Assembly: GCF_913773635.1 (NCBI RefSeq)
Contig: NZ_CAJYGQ010000006.1
Coordinates: forward strand, 496,001 to 560,000
Length of the DNA: 64,000 nt
Direction of reading: 5' to 3'
Source: an uncultured Mucilaginibacter sp.
Lineage (GTDB): Bacteria > Bacteroidota > Bacteroidia > Sphingobacteriales > Sphingobacteriaceae
The position numbers and the translations under genes were made by a program. Positions 16,361 through 24,497 of this stretch are shown here, in pieces. How positions within the stretch are numbered: position 1 is the first letter of the stretch; each line of letters begins with the position of its first letter. The notes under the pieces are model-generated. The model was not told the origin of the DNA and made no database searches. It worked only from the letters and a program-made list of their open reading frames with translations.

Positions 16361-18280
16361 CTAGTTGTACACTCCTGGGATGTTGAGCGTAACTATTGTG
16401 CCGTTTTCTGAACAACGGATCTCTTCTATGCTTGCATTTTTGCCTAACAATTTTATTCGCTCACGGCTAATGATCCCTGATAAAGACAGGTGCGGCGTGG
16501 TTGATAGCTGCCTGCGGTTATTTCCGGTATCAGAAACGATAACCTTTAAAATATTGCTATCAACATGAAAACTGATGCATACTTTCCCGGTTCCGGAAGC
16601 CATTTCAATGCCATGTACAATAGCGTTCTCTACAAACGGTTGTATCAACATTGGCGGCAGTTCGATAGCACCCAGGTCCTGATCGTTTGGCAATTCTATG
16701 GCATAGGTGAACGCCCCTTCAAAACGCATTTGCTGTAAACTGAGATAATTATCCAAGGCATCGATCTCCTCAGATAATGGAATTTTATCCTCCCGGCTAA
16801 ATTCCAGCGTACTACGGAGTAAACGACTAAAGCAATTTAAGTACTTTATCGCTTTATCTTTTTCACTTAAGCGAATAAAACTTTGGACGGCCGATAATGT
16901 GTTAAAGATAAAATGCGGCTCCATTTGCGTTTGCAGCAATCGGTGCTGTAACAATATCTTCTCCTTGTCCTGAGTACTTTTGCGCTGTCGAAAACTATAA
17001 TAAACGAAAGAAAGCGTAACCCCGAGAAGCACAACACCCAGTACAGATACAACCAACCAAAGCCGGTTTTGCTGCAATTGCAGCTGTTTAATTTTTATAC
17101 CTTCATTTAAAGAATGAATAGATCGGTCTTTAACCTGTAAAAGGTAAAGCGCATTCATTTCGGCGATCGCTTGTGATTGTTCTGTCTGGTAAAGAGCATC
17201 CTTTAATTCGGCAACATGCTTCAGCACCTTTATGGCGCTGTCTTTTCTGCCTTGAATGCTATATAATTCAGCCACACTATTCTCATACAATATTTCTTCA
17301 TCATCAAAGATCAGTTTGGCATGCCGGTGCTTTAACTTTCGTGCTTTTTCAAGGAAGTGTGCCGCCTGTACAGGCTGTTTAAGTTGGGTATAAATAGTTG
17401 CCTCATCACAGTAGTCAACAAGCAGGTTATCGACGTTTACTGAAGAAAGATGCTTCCGGTACAGCAATTCGTCAGCTTGCGTTTTTATTTGCAAATAATG
17501 TAAAACAGAGTCCAGCTGTTTCATGCGTTCAAAGAATTTTACCTTTGATTCATAGAGAAAACTGATATCATATTTATCTGGATGCGAAGCCTGAAGTATT
17601 TCCAGCTTCCGTATATAGGGCGTCATACTTGATGCAGGCTTATGCTGAAGACTTAAAATATGAATCGTTTGTACCAGTGCACGTTGCCTGTTAATATGGT
17701 CCTTAGGCAAAGAGTCGATCAAAATCAATGCAGCCCGGTTCATATTTTCAGCAAGTTTATACTGAAAGAAAGTCCTGTTGCTTTGAGCTGCCGAAAGCAG
17801 TATAGCAGTTTTTGCCTCAGAAGACAGAGCTGCAGTGGTATCTGCCATTACGATCGCGGCAGCTTTGTTATAGTAGTAACTGGCTTCTCTCTGCTTAGCG
17901 GCCATGCTTCGAATATTGCCTAATCCATTATATATCAGTGCCTTGTATTTTTCGTTACCGACTGTAGGCTCAACGGTCTCAAAAGCTCGTTCTATAAAAA
18001 CTTTAGCGGAATCATGCCCACGCATACCATACAGCCGGGCCAAATTGTAATTAACAATGCCTAAAAGTGCTGAATCCTTTTTCAAAAGCGGAAGTTCCAA
18101 AAATTTCCTCCATGCTGTTATTAAAGAATCTCCGTTTGCTTGCGTAAAAACAACATCTTCCAAGTTTTTTACTTTGTTTAACAATTGATGCTCCATGCCG
18201 GGTGTTGATGTCATTTTATGACATGCTAGGGTGCAGGAGATAATTGATCCGAACCAGAGGATACGCATTATAGCTTTCAT
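16361..18280 (-). CDS. LytS-type sensor histidine kinase with TPR-like sensor region
   Basis: 639 residues. The N-terminus has a lipoprotein-like signal (SIISCTLAC). About 40-380 is helical with TPR-like repeats (YNLARLYGMRGHDSAKVFIE, YNGLGNIRS). One TM helix at about 400-420 (LWLVVSVLGVVLLGVTLSFV) is followed by the His_kinase domain of the LytS/YehU class: QMEPHFIFNTL with phospho-acceptor His456, LPPMLIQPFVENAIVHG as the N box, and a G box (SDTGNNRR). The sensor part is therefore outside the membrane and the kinase inside. The stop overlaps the start of the gene pair by 4 bp with the response regulator gene, which is translated first. Confidence 0.95.
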   Translation of the reverse strand: MKAIMRILWFGSIISCTLACHKMTSTPGMEHQLLNKVKNLEDVVFTQANGDSLITAWRKFLELPLLKKDSALLGIVNYNLARLYGMRGHDSAKVFIERAFETVEPTVGNEKYKALIYNGLGNIRSMAAKQREASYYYNKAAAIVMADTTAALSSEAKTAILLSAAQSNRTFFQYKLAENMNRAALILIDSLPKDHINRQRALVQTIHILSLQHKPASSMTPYIRKLEILQASHPDKYDISFLYESKVKFFERMKQLDSVLHYLQIKTQADELLYRKHLSSVNVDNLLVDYCDEATIYTQLKQPVQAAHFLEKARKLKHRHAKLIFDDEEILYENSVAELYSIQGRKDSAIKVLKHVAELKDALYQTEQSQAIAEMNALYLLQVKDRSIHSLNEGIKIKQLQLQQNRLWLVVSVLGVVLLGVTLSFVYYSFRQRKSTQDKEKILLQHRLLQTQMEPHFIFNTLSAVQSFIRLSEKDKAIKYLNCFSRLLRSTLEFSREDKIPLSEEIDALDNYLSLQQMRFEGAFTYAIELPNDQDLGAIELPPMLIQPFVENAIVHGIEMASGTGKVCISFHVDSNILKVIVSDTGNNRRQLSTTPHLSLSGIISRERIKLLGKNASIEEIRCSENGTIVTLNIPGVYN

Positions 18281-19020
18281 GAGCCGGGAATCAGTTTAGT
18301 CAGTACATCATTTTTTCGTCGTAATGAGATTGGTATTTTTTCCTCATTTTTAAGTACAACGAACCCAGAACGGTCTACGCTTGAAATAAAGCGCCTGTTT
18401 ACGAGATATGACTGATGCGTACGAAGAAAAAATGGTGCTGGAAGCAATTCTTCGTAAAATTTAAGCGGCTTAGAAACTACTTCTTTGTTTCCACCGCTGA
18501 TAAAAAAAGAAGTATAGGGACCATCTCCTTTACAGTAAATAATATCCTTGACCTCGACTATTCGTAAATTGTGAATGGTACTTAACACGATGCTTTCAGG
18601 CAGTTTACCTGCGTAGAGTGTGTTTTGGGCCAGTGATAACTGTTGCATCCAGTGCGGATCATTTGTGCTGCGCCGACGAAACCGTTCAATCGCTTCCGCT
18701 AATTCGGATTGGTCTATGGGTTTCAGTAGGTAATCTAATGCTCCGTATTTTATGGCTTTTATGGCAAAGTGGTTGTAGGCTGTAAGAAAAATGATGTTTG
18801 GGGGAATTTCAGATAACAATTTTAAAACGTCAAAAGCGGTGCCATCCCTAAGCTGGATATCCATTAATATTACATCGGGCCGTTGCACGTCAATTAGCTT
18901 TGCAGCTGCCTGTACATTATCACTCCAACCGACCATTTCTATATCTGGCTCTGATTCGATCAAATAAATTATTTCTTTACGAATTTCTGCTTCGTCTTCG
19001 ATCAGTACCAATTTTATCAT
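18277..19020 (-). CDS. LytTR-family response regulator
   Basis: 247 residues. Receiver domain 1-120 with acidic pocket (IEDE), phospho-acceptor Asp54 in VILMDIQL, Thr/Ala FLTAYNH and Lys in LLKPID. The LytTR DNA-binding domain spans about 140-243, with KDIIYCKGDGPYTSFF and HQSYLVNRRFI. It pairs with the kinase encoded downstream. The promoter TATATTTG at 19065-19072 (minus strand) and the perfect palindrome next to it lie just upstream, so the TetR protein encoded divergently may control this operon. Confidence 0.96.
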   Translation of the reverse strand: MIKLVLIEDEAEIRKEIIYLIESEPDIEMVGWSDNVQAAAKLIDVQRPDVILMDIQLRDGTAFDVLKLLSEIPPNIIFLTAYNHFAIKAIKYGALDYLLKPIDQSELAEAIERFRRRSTNDPHWMQQLSLAQNTLYAGKLPESIVLSTIHNLRIVEVKDIIYCKGDGPYTSFFISGGNKEVVSKPLKFYEELLPAPFFLRTHQSYLVNRRFISSVDRSGFVVLKNEEKIPISLRRKNDVLTKLIPGS

Positions 19021-19064
19021 ATGTTTTTACAGATACAAGCTAATAACCAGATTTGCTTAATAGG

Positions 19065-19072
19065 CAAATATA
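19065..19072 (-). promoter_or_regulatory. Promoter -7 element of the two-component operon
   Basis: TATATTTG on the minus strand, exact TAnnTTTG, about 45 bp before the regulator ATG. Confidence 0.5.
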
Positions 19073-19079
19073 TAATAAA

Positions 19080-19095
19080 GTCACCAATTGGTGAC
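19080..19095. promoter_or_regulatory. Perfect 16-bp palindrome, probable TetR operator
   Basis: GTCACCAATTGGTGAC is perfectly symmetric. It lies between the divergent response-regulator and TetR genes, where the -7 to -33 spacer of the minus-strand promoter would be. TetR repressors typically bind 14-20 bp palindromes beside their own gene. A half-site-like GTCAC also occurs near 19115. Confidence 0.65.
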
Positions 19096-19126
19096 CTATT
19101 TTAGCCAGTTTGAAGTCACGGAAAGT

Positions 19127-19134
19127 TACCTTTG
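19127..19134 (+). promoter_or_regulatory. Promoter -7 element of the TetR gene
   Basis: TACCTTTG is an exact TAnnTTTG match, 15 bp before ATG 19149 and 30 bp before ATG 19164. Confidence 0.5.
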
Positions 19135-19148
19135 CATAACGTGATTAC

Positions 19149-19793
19149 ATGACATTAATATATATGCAACAGGAAGTAGAAAAAGACGTTAGGCGAAACA
19201 AGGAACAAACTAAACAACGTTTTTTAGATGCCGTGGAGGATATTTTATTGACGAAGGGTTTTGCTGCGCTTAAAGTCAATCATATAGCTAAAACCGCTGG
19301 TTTAGATAAAAAACTTATTTACAAGTATTTTGGCGGAACGGAACAATTGCTGGACGACTACATCCGTACCAAGGATTTTTGGAGTAACGTGAAAGGTAAC
19401 AAAATATCCGATGATATAACTGACGGCGGACATAAATTCGTTGAGAAGTTGTTGCTATCGCAATATGATTACGTAGCGAAGGATAAAGCGTTTCAAAAAT
19501 TATTACTGTGGCGTTTAACTGAACAAAGGGCTTCCTTTAAAAAGCTTACTGATGCACAAGAAGCGAACGGCGAGTTGCTGCTTCAAAGTATCTCTGATCC
19601 ATATTTTGGACCCAGGGCCGGTCAATTTCGCGCAGTCATGGCGGTAATCATAGCCGGTACTTATTACTTGGATCTATATGCAGCTGTCAACGGAAGTACT
19701 TTTTGCGGGATCGACTTGGAAACGGAGCGAGGTAGAGACCAAATCAAGCGAGCGCTTTCCTTTTTACTAAGATCCACATATAACGATAAGTAA
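19149..19793 (+). CDS. TetR/AcrR-family transcriptional regulator
   Basis: 214 residues. The N-terminal helix-turn-helix is clear: RFLDAVEDILLTKGFAALKVNHIAKTAGLDKKLIYKYFGG, in which residues about 35-65 form the recognition region, with the usual KLIYKYFG end. The C-terminal ligand domain is helical and not diagnostic. ATG 19164 (MQQEVEKD) is an equally likely start, since the first leaves only a few bases of leader. It probably represses itself and perhaps the divergent two-component operon through the palindrome at 19080-19095. Confidence 0.92.
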   Translation: MTLIYMQQEVEKDVRRNKEQTKQRFLDAVEDILLTKGFAALKVNHIAKTAGLDKKLIYKYFGGTEQLLDDYIRTKDFWSNVKGNKISDDITDGGHKFVEKLLLSQYDYVAKDKAFQKLLLWRLTEQRASFKKLTDAQEANGELLLQSISDPYFGPRAGQFRAVMAVIIAGTYYLDLYAAVNGSTFCGIDLETERGRDQIKRALSFLLRSTYNDK

Positions 19794-19959
19794 AGCATTA
19801 ACCACTGTGTGATCCCTTATTGCAATTTCTGCAACTTCTTAGCGATTACCGCAAAAATCGCAGATGAATTGCGGCATTAACCACGCGGCAATTGTCTTCT
19901 TTGTCAAGGTCAGGATCTAAGCTTGGCCAACAATTAAAAAGTAATGCAATTGGTATCTC

Positions 19960-20520
19960 TCAATTAAAAGTATGTCGAAATTCTATCGGTGATAAGTTGT
20001 TTTTCGTGTTGAGAAGTTAATTAAATCATTGTACGTGCTCAAAGCCCAGTCATAGGCAATTATAATGATGTACATGTTAGTATTGGATAGCTTATCTTCC
20101 GCAATGTCTACCCGTTTATATTGAACGTGCTGTTGCGTACCTTGTACGGTCAGAAATTTAAGCGGTACGCGTAAATATTCTGGCGAGATAGTAAGGCTTA
20201 CAGCTATGTTCATTACACTGGTTGTCCTTTTTTTAGAAGCGTGCCATTGTTGAAATATTCAGAAAGCAGATCCTCTAGTTTAATCAATAGTCATAATTTT
20301 TGATTCACCAATAATGAATTGTTTTTCGAAAGATCTTTCTGAATACGTCAGTTAGCGATCGCGTTGGGTGTTGCTTCTTTCCTTATCTGCCAATTTAAGC
20401 GTTTCATACACCGAATAACTAACGAATTCATGCTACTTGATCGATTTGGCTAGCGGCGTATCCCATATAAAGTCGGGATGCACCAGAATCATCCAGTCGA
20501 CCTACGTCTTAAAACGCCTT
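19960..20520 (-). pseudogene. Decayed AraC-family transcriptional regulator
   Basis: Reading the minus strand and stitching frames gives a Bacteroidota AraC regulator. First comes WMILVHPDFIWDTPLAKSIK, a stop, then HEFVSYSVYETLKLADKE, a stop, then LTYSERSFEKQFI. After that the HTH region follows (NIAVSLTISPEYLR, TVQGTQQHVQYK, EDKLSNTNMYIIIIAYDWAL), and after a frame change IEFRHTFN and a stop at 19960. Each piece matches in order the usual family text (HPDLLWNTPLAK, LSPRYLSDML, GQNTQQHIH, EFRQSFN). At least two in-frame stops and two frameshifts are present, and the N-terminal cupin half is missing. The open frame at 19983-20213 is only its HTH part. Confidence 0.8.
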
Positions 20521-20642
20521 TTTTCACTACCTTACACTTTACAAATAATGGAAAGGTGAGAAAATGTGGTGTCAAACAATTTGCTTCGTTAGACATTTAT
20601 CATCAACGAACGCTGATATTTAACGCAGCTAATGTATAATTA

Positions 20643-21440
20643 ATGAGCCGTTTGAGATATCTAACTGCATCTGCTTTTACTCTATCGATGATAGTGAGTA
20701 CAGGGTGTACGCCTCATCCAGAAAAAATCACCCAAGCATTTTTAAATGACCTGCTCACTCAGAACTATGCAGGTGCACGGCGTTTTGCAGATACTGGTTT
20801 AAAGGAACAAATTGCGATTGTAGAACAGGATAAGTATGCGCTTTATAACGGTCAGGAATGGCATTATTATAACCTCAACTTTAAAGCCTTTGATGACAAG
20901 GCGATAATTAGTTATAGCGTAAGACTGAATGACGGCACAAAGATCGACCAAACTGCAGATTTAAGCAATTTAGAACATAAATGGCTGATCAGATCAATAA
21001 GAAACGTCAAGATTCACTATGCACCAGGCGCACTGAAGAAACGGAGTTATGCAAGTTCTGGTGATCAAATGCTGATAGCTCCATTAGATATTGAATACAT
21101 CTCGAAACAAAGACTTAACGCTCATATTGGAGAATTTATAGTCGTGTCAGGAAATCTTTGCGAATACAAAGAACAGGGCAATACCCTGGTTATGTCCATG
21201 GGTGCTGACAGTTCTCAACCTTTATTATCTGTCAAAATAGAAGGAACGGCCAAAGCACGTGCGATACAGGACCGTGCCAATTTTCTCAAAATCGATCATA
21301 TGGTAGAATCGCCTATGGGCGCTTCCTTTACGGCTATAGGTTTGCTTCATTTAACTAATGGCTGCTTTTCAATGAAAATTACTAATCCTGAAAATATCAT
21401 TACCGGGCAGTATTTACGTATTGAAAATAATAAGCAATGA
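20643..21440 (+). CDS. Putative lipoprotein with a C-terminal OB-fold-like domain
   Basis: 265 residues. The signal sequence ends in a lipobox (IVSTGC, Cys22). About 28-125 resembles small NTF2-like DUF4878 domains (ITQAFLNDLLTQNYAGARRF, then a strand with KWLIRSIRN). About 150-260 has IGEFIVVSGNLCEYKEQGN, TLVMSMG, GCFSMKITNPEN, a pattern seen in tRNA_anti-like OB-fold lipoproteins. Both assignments are by eye. It begins a three-gene run on the plus strand and overlaps the next gene by 4 bp. Function is unknown. Confidence 0.72.
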   Translation: MSRLRYLTASAFTLSMIVSTGCTPHPEKITQAFLNDLLTQNYAGARRFADTGLKEQIAIVEQDKYALYNGQEWHYYNLNFKAFDDKAIISYSVRLNDGTKIDQTADLSNLEHKWLIRSIRNVKIHYAPGALKKRSYASSGDQMLIAPLDIEYISKQRLNAHIGEFIVVSGNLCEYKEQGNTLVMSMGADSSQPLLSVKIEGTAKARAIQDRANFLKIDHMVESPMGASFTAIGLLHLTNGCFSMKITNPENIITGQYLRIENNKQ

Positions 21441-22348
21441 CACGGACTTTTATCTGCTTTCGTGGAATTACCTTAATACTGACCTTGTTCATGCAATGCC
21501 AGATCATGCTTGGGCAATCCAATGTTGCGTTTTCCGGCAGTTTGTTGACACAGATTAACAAAACCACATCAGGCCGAGATACTGCCATACTATTGATCTG
21601 CCAGAGCAACGCCCGGGACAAATTATCAGTTTATACGATTGCCCAAGAGGTAGTAACAAGCGGTACCGTCTACCAGTTGACCGGAGATGGAAACAATTTC
21701 ACTTTGCATATCCGGTCGATAGAACAACAGCAAGTTGATAGTTTGAATTTAACGTTTAATGATGCAATATTCAAGTTAACCGTTAATCTTACAGACCGTT
21801 ACTTCCTTTTTCCGGACACCTACAAGCGTCTCAAAGCTATGGTCGGAAAGCATCAGTTGACAGCCCTTCTCAACGTGTTGAGTGATAATATTGGAAACTA
21901 TCCTATATCAGATGTTCTTACCTTTATACGAATAAGGCCACAGGTGAGTAGACATATCCGCCGAGCTTTTATCACAACAAAACGCAATCAGTCTGATTTG
22001 ACCGACGATTGGGTTTGTAACTATGTTTATGACCGCAACGGTTATTTAAAGCAACTCAAGGTTAGTTCAGGTAACGTTATACGTTACGCAAAATCTGTAA
22101 AATCGGTGTTGCAAAATGCTGTTGCTATGAGTACATATTTGAACATTGAAGACCGGCAAATCACCGAACAAAAGATTACTTATTTTCCGAGCAGGCCACC
22201 CTCAGTCAAATGGCAAGAGAATGTTTATGAGCCTGGTAAAGACAGGACAACGAAAGCGTTAATTAGTGTTTCATCAAAATACCTTGGCAGTTTGCAGGGT
22301 GTAGAGCTACCTGTTGATGAAGTATTACGTATACTGAAAAGTAAATAA
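21437..22348 (+). CDS. Exported protein of unknown function
   Basis: 303 residues with a signal peptide (hydrophobic GITLILTLFMQCQIMLG, mature protein from about residue 27). The mature part is predicted beta-rich with a helical middle (DTYKRLKAMVGKHQLTALLN) and a YD-type stretch (WVCNYVYDRNGYLKQLKVS). I recognise no family. The ATGA overlap with the preceding lipoprotein gene shows translational coupling, so the two products may work together at the cell envelope. Confidence 0.7.
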   Translation: MTRTFICFRGITLILTLFMQCQIMLGQSNVAFSGSLLTQINKTTSGRDTAILLICQSNARDKLSVYTIAQEVVTSGTVYQLTGDGNNFTLHIRSIEQQQVDSLNLTFNDAIFKLTVNLTDRYFLFPDTYKRLKAMVGKHQLTALLNVLSDNIGNYPISDVLTFIRIRPQVSRHIRRAFITTKRNQSDLTDDWVCNYVYDRNGYLKQLKVSSGNVIRYAKSVKSVLQNAVAMSTYLNIEDRQITEQKITYFPSRPPSVKWQENVYEPGKDRTTKALISVSSKYLGSLQGVELPVDEVLRILKSK

Positions 22349-22407
22349 TGCGACAAACTTATTAATTGATAGTGTGTTCCGGTTGATAACTTCAAAGGTA
22401 AATAGTC

Positions 22408-23094
22408 ATGGCCAGTATTAAATCCCTTTTTCCGTTAATCATACTTTGCCTAAGTATATTTGCTTGTTCATTCAGCCCAAAAGAAAGCAAGCCTGTAAAT
22501 TCATTTAACAAGGCGCCAGTCACTAACAATGATGAGACTTTTGATCTTGCGAAGCTTACGCTTAAAGAGCCTGATGTACCGGGTATGGTGGCTGAAAGAA
22601 AAGTAAAAACTGAATATTTAACTGCTACTGACCAGACCATCATTGGATTTGAAAGGCTGAAGATTAGCAGCGCTGAGATATTGCGATATGCAGGGAATGA
22701 CCTAAGTGGAATCAACCACACGGTAAAGAACAATGTTTTGTTGCATTATAACGAAAAGACAAAGGGACTTGCGTTTTACGAGGTCAGGCTATACACCGAG
22801 GAACAATCTGCGGCTTTGCTTGCAGCGTTAAAAAAGATTGGAAAACCTGAATTTGAAAAACTTGGAGTCAGTAAAGGCGCTATCGAGATCGACGAAGATG
22901 GAAATGAGATCAAAAAGGCCAGTGAAGAAAAGCAAACCTTCCGCGTTTGGGAAAACAGCAAAAACGGGTTGACCTATTATTTAGTAGAACGGGGAAAGGG
23001 TGAAAGTTATACGCTGGAACTGACTGTTTTGAACCGGTCAGAAAACTATGCTAAGCAGTGGATTTCATTCCGGTCATTGGACTGGTACAAATAA
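22408..23094 (+). CDS. Putative lipoprotein of unknown function
   Basis: 228 residues with lipobox CLSIFAC (Cys20). The body is Lys/Glu-rich with a beta-rich centre (NNVLLHYNEKTKGLAFYEVR) and a KQTFRVWENSKNGLTYYLVE segment that looks like an immunity- or inhibitor-type alpha/beta fold, though I cannot name a family. It follows the exported protein by 59 bp on the same strand and is probably the third gene of the same unit. Confidence 0.7.
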   Translation: MASIKSLFPLIILCLSIFACSFSPKESKPVNSFNKAPVTNNDETFDLAKLTLKEPDVPGMVAERKVKTEYLTATDQTIIGFERLKISSAEILRYAGNDLSGINHTVKNNVLLHYNEKTKGLAFYEVRLYTEEQSAALLAALKKIGKPEFEKLGVSKGAIEIDEDGNEIKKASEEKQTFRVWENSKNGLTYYLVERGKGESYTLELTVLNRSENYAKQWISFRSLDWYK

Positions 23095-23145
23095 CGACTT
23101 TATAACAATGATCTTAGAATATGATAAAATGGACCAACCCCTATT

Positions 23146-23520
23146 TTAGCCTAACAGTTTTGATGGCGGTGATCCACCCTGCTCTTTAACATTGCTTGCA
23201 ACTTTGTCTTGCCATGCGTCAACTTCACCGTTTTTGAGCAATAGCTGCAAGCATAATCGCTAGATTTTTGATATCCTCGCTATTCTTGCTACACAAGCTA
23301 GGTCCTACAGGCGGGCCGTGGGCAATTTCTTCTTCACCGTAATAATAAAAGCTGACCGTCCAGTTGCTTTCAAGAATTCAAATTTGGAACTGACCAACGC
23401 GTTCTACGTTCTATTGCTGCATCTTCTTAAAATGCGTAGCACCCGTTGATGCCGGTTTGCTTCTTCCGGACAATGATTACCTACTGACAAATTCCACCAG
23501 TGATGAATTGTTGGTTAAGT
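23146..23520 (-). pseudogene. Decayed coding relic of unknown family
   Basis: On the minus strand one frame reads NLTNNSSLVEFVSR, stop, SLSGRSKPASTGATHFKKMQ, stop, NVERVGQFQI, stop, ILESNWTVSFYYYGEEEIA, HGPPVGPSLCSKNSEDIKNL, AIMLAAIAQK. After a one-base shift it continues NGEVDAWQDKVASNVKEQGG and SPPSKLLG, with a stop at 23146. The protein-like run broken by three stops and a frameshift suggests a dead gene. I do not recognise its family. Together with the AraC relic it marks 19.9-23.8 kb as a region of gene decay. Confidence 0.5.
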
Positions 23521-23833
23521 TTGCGTTATAAGACATCTATTCCCTTATAGAAGTCTACCACAAATGGGTTGAACATATGAAAGTCGCAGGTAAACAACAC
23601 TCTTATCTAGCTGTTATGATAAAATAAACCTAAGATATACTCTGAAAGTGAATATTTGTATCATTTAAAGTATATCATTAAGCGCAAACAGTATTAAATA
23701 AGAAAACAACAACAAAAAGGCTAAAGAAAGACTACATAAAGTTTTCAGCTACTCATCGTTTACTGAGTATTATGTATTTTTTTTATAATGTTTAAACAAA
23801 ACCACGTATTTTTAGAAATTAAACGCATGCCAT

Positions 23834-24421
23834 TTGCTAATTAATTTCAATAATGAGAATGATTTAATGCTTTTTGCTTTATTAAAGCAAGGTAATAGCG
23901 ACGCGTTTGAAAGTATTTATAACAAATACTGGAATCAACTTTTTAAAACTGCCTACAAACGTCTTCATGACAGAAATAAATGCCAGGATGTTGTTCAAAA
24001 TGTATTCACTGATCTTTGGAATAGAAGAACCGAGTTAAATATTCTGAATTTACAGGCTTATTTGCATACAGCCGTACGCTTCCAAGTGTTGAAATCTGTT
24101 TCTAAGCAATCTCGTCACGCTCCGTTTGTTGATATTTTCGAAACTGAAATAATTTCGAATTTAAATGCAGATGGGGCTTTGCTGGATAAAGAAGCAAAAA
24201 AATTGGTGGAGCAGTTTATAAACGCCCTGCCTTTTAAGCGTCGTAACATTTTCATTAGGCATTATATAGACGATCTTTCCACCACTCAAATAGCCAGTGA
24301 ATTGAATATATCTCAAAAAACTGTGCAGAATCAACTCACTACAGCATATCATGCATTAAGGCTCAGGCTCACTCATTTATTTAGCCTGGCTGCACTGCTA
24401 ACATCCATACACCACCGCTAA
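23834..24421 (+). CDS. ECF-type RNA polymerase sigma factor
   Basis: 195 residues. Region 2 (about 15-85) has DAFESIYNKYWNQLFKTAYK and DVVQNVFTDLW, the core-binding and -10 region typical of Bacteroidota sigma-70 ECF factors; region 4 (about 125-185) has RRNIFIRHYIDDLSTTQIAS and the HTH ISQKTVQNQLTTA. The frame begins at a TTG; the first ATG in frame is 23867, which would trim 11 residues. The gene is followed by a FecR anti-sigma factor and a SusC/SusD pair, the standard trans-envelope signalling order, so it probably switches on the cyanophycinase locus when the receptor is loaded. Confidence 0.93.
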   Translation: MLINFNNENDLMLFALLKQGNSDAFESIYNKYWNQLFKTAYKRLHDRNKCQDVVQNVFTDLWNRRTELNILNLQAYLHTAVRFQVLKSVSKQSRHAPFVDIFETEIISNLNADGALLDKEAKKLVEQFINALPFKRRNIFIRHYIDDLSTTQIASELNISQKTVQNQLTTAYHALRLRLTHLFSLAALLTSIHHR

Positions 24422-24497
24422 CCCTACCGCACAAAAATATTTTTTTCTTTTTGGGAGATATTACTGCTTGCAGTACATAGTATTAAACGCTATTGCT

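Noticed and set aside
19983..20213. 76-codon minus-strand frame as a separate small gene
   Set aside because: Its product is the HTH part of an AraC regulator, and neighbouring frames carry the other parts, so it belongs to the pseudogene at 19960-20520.
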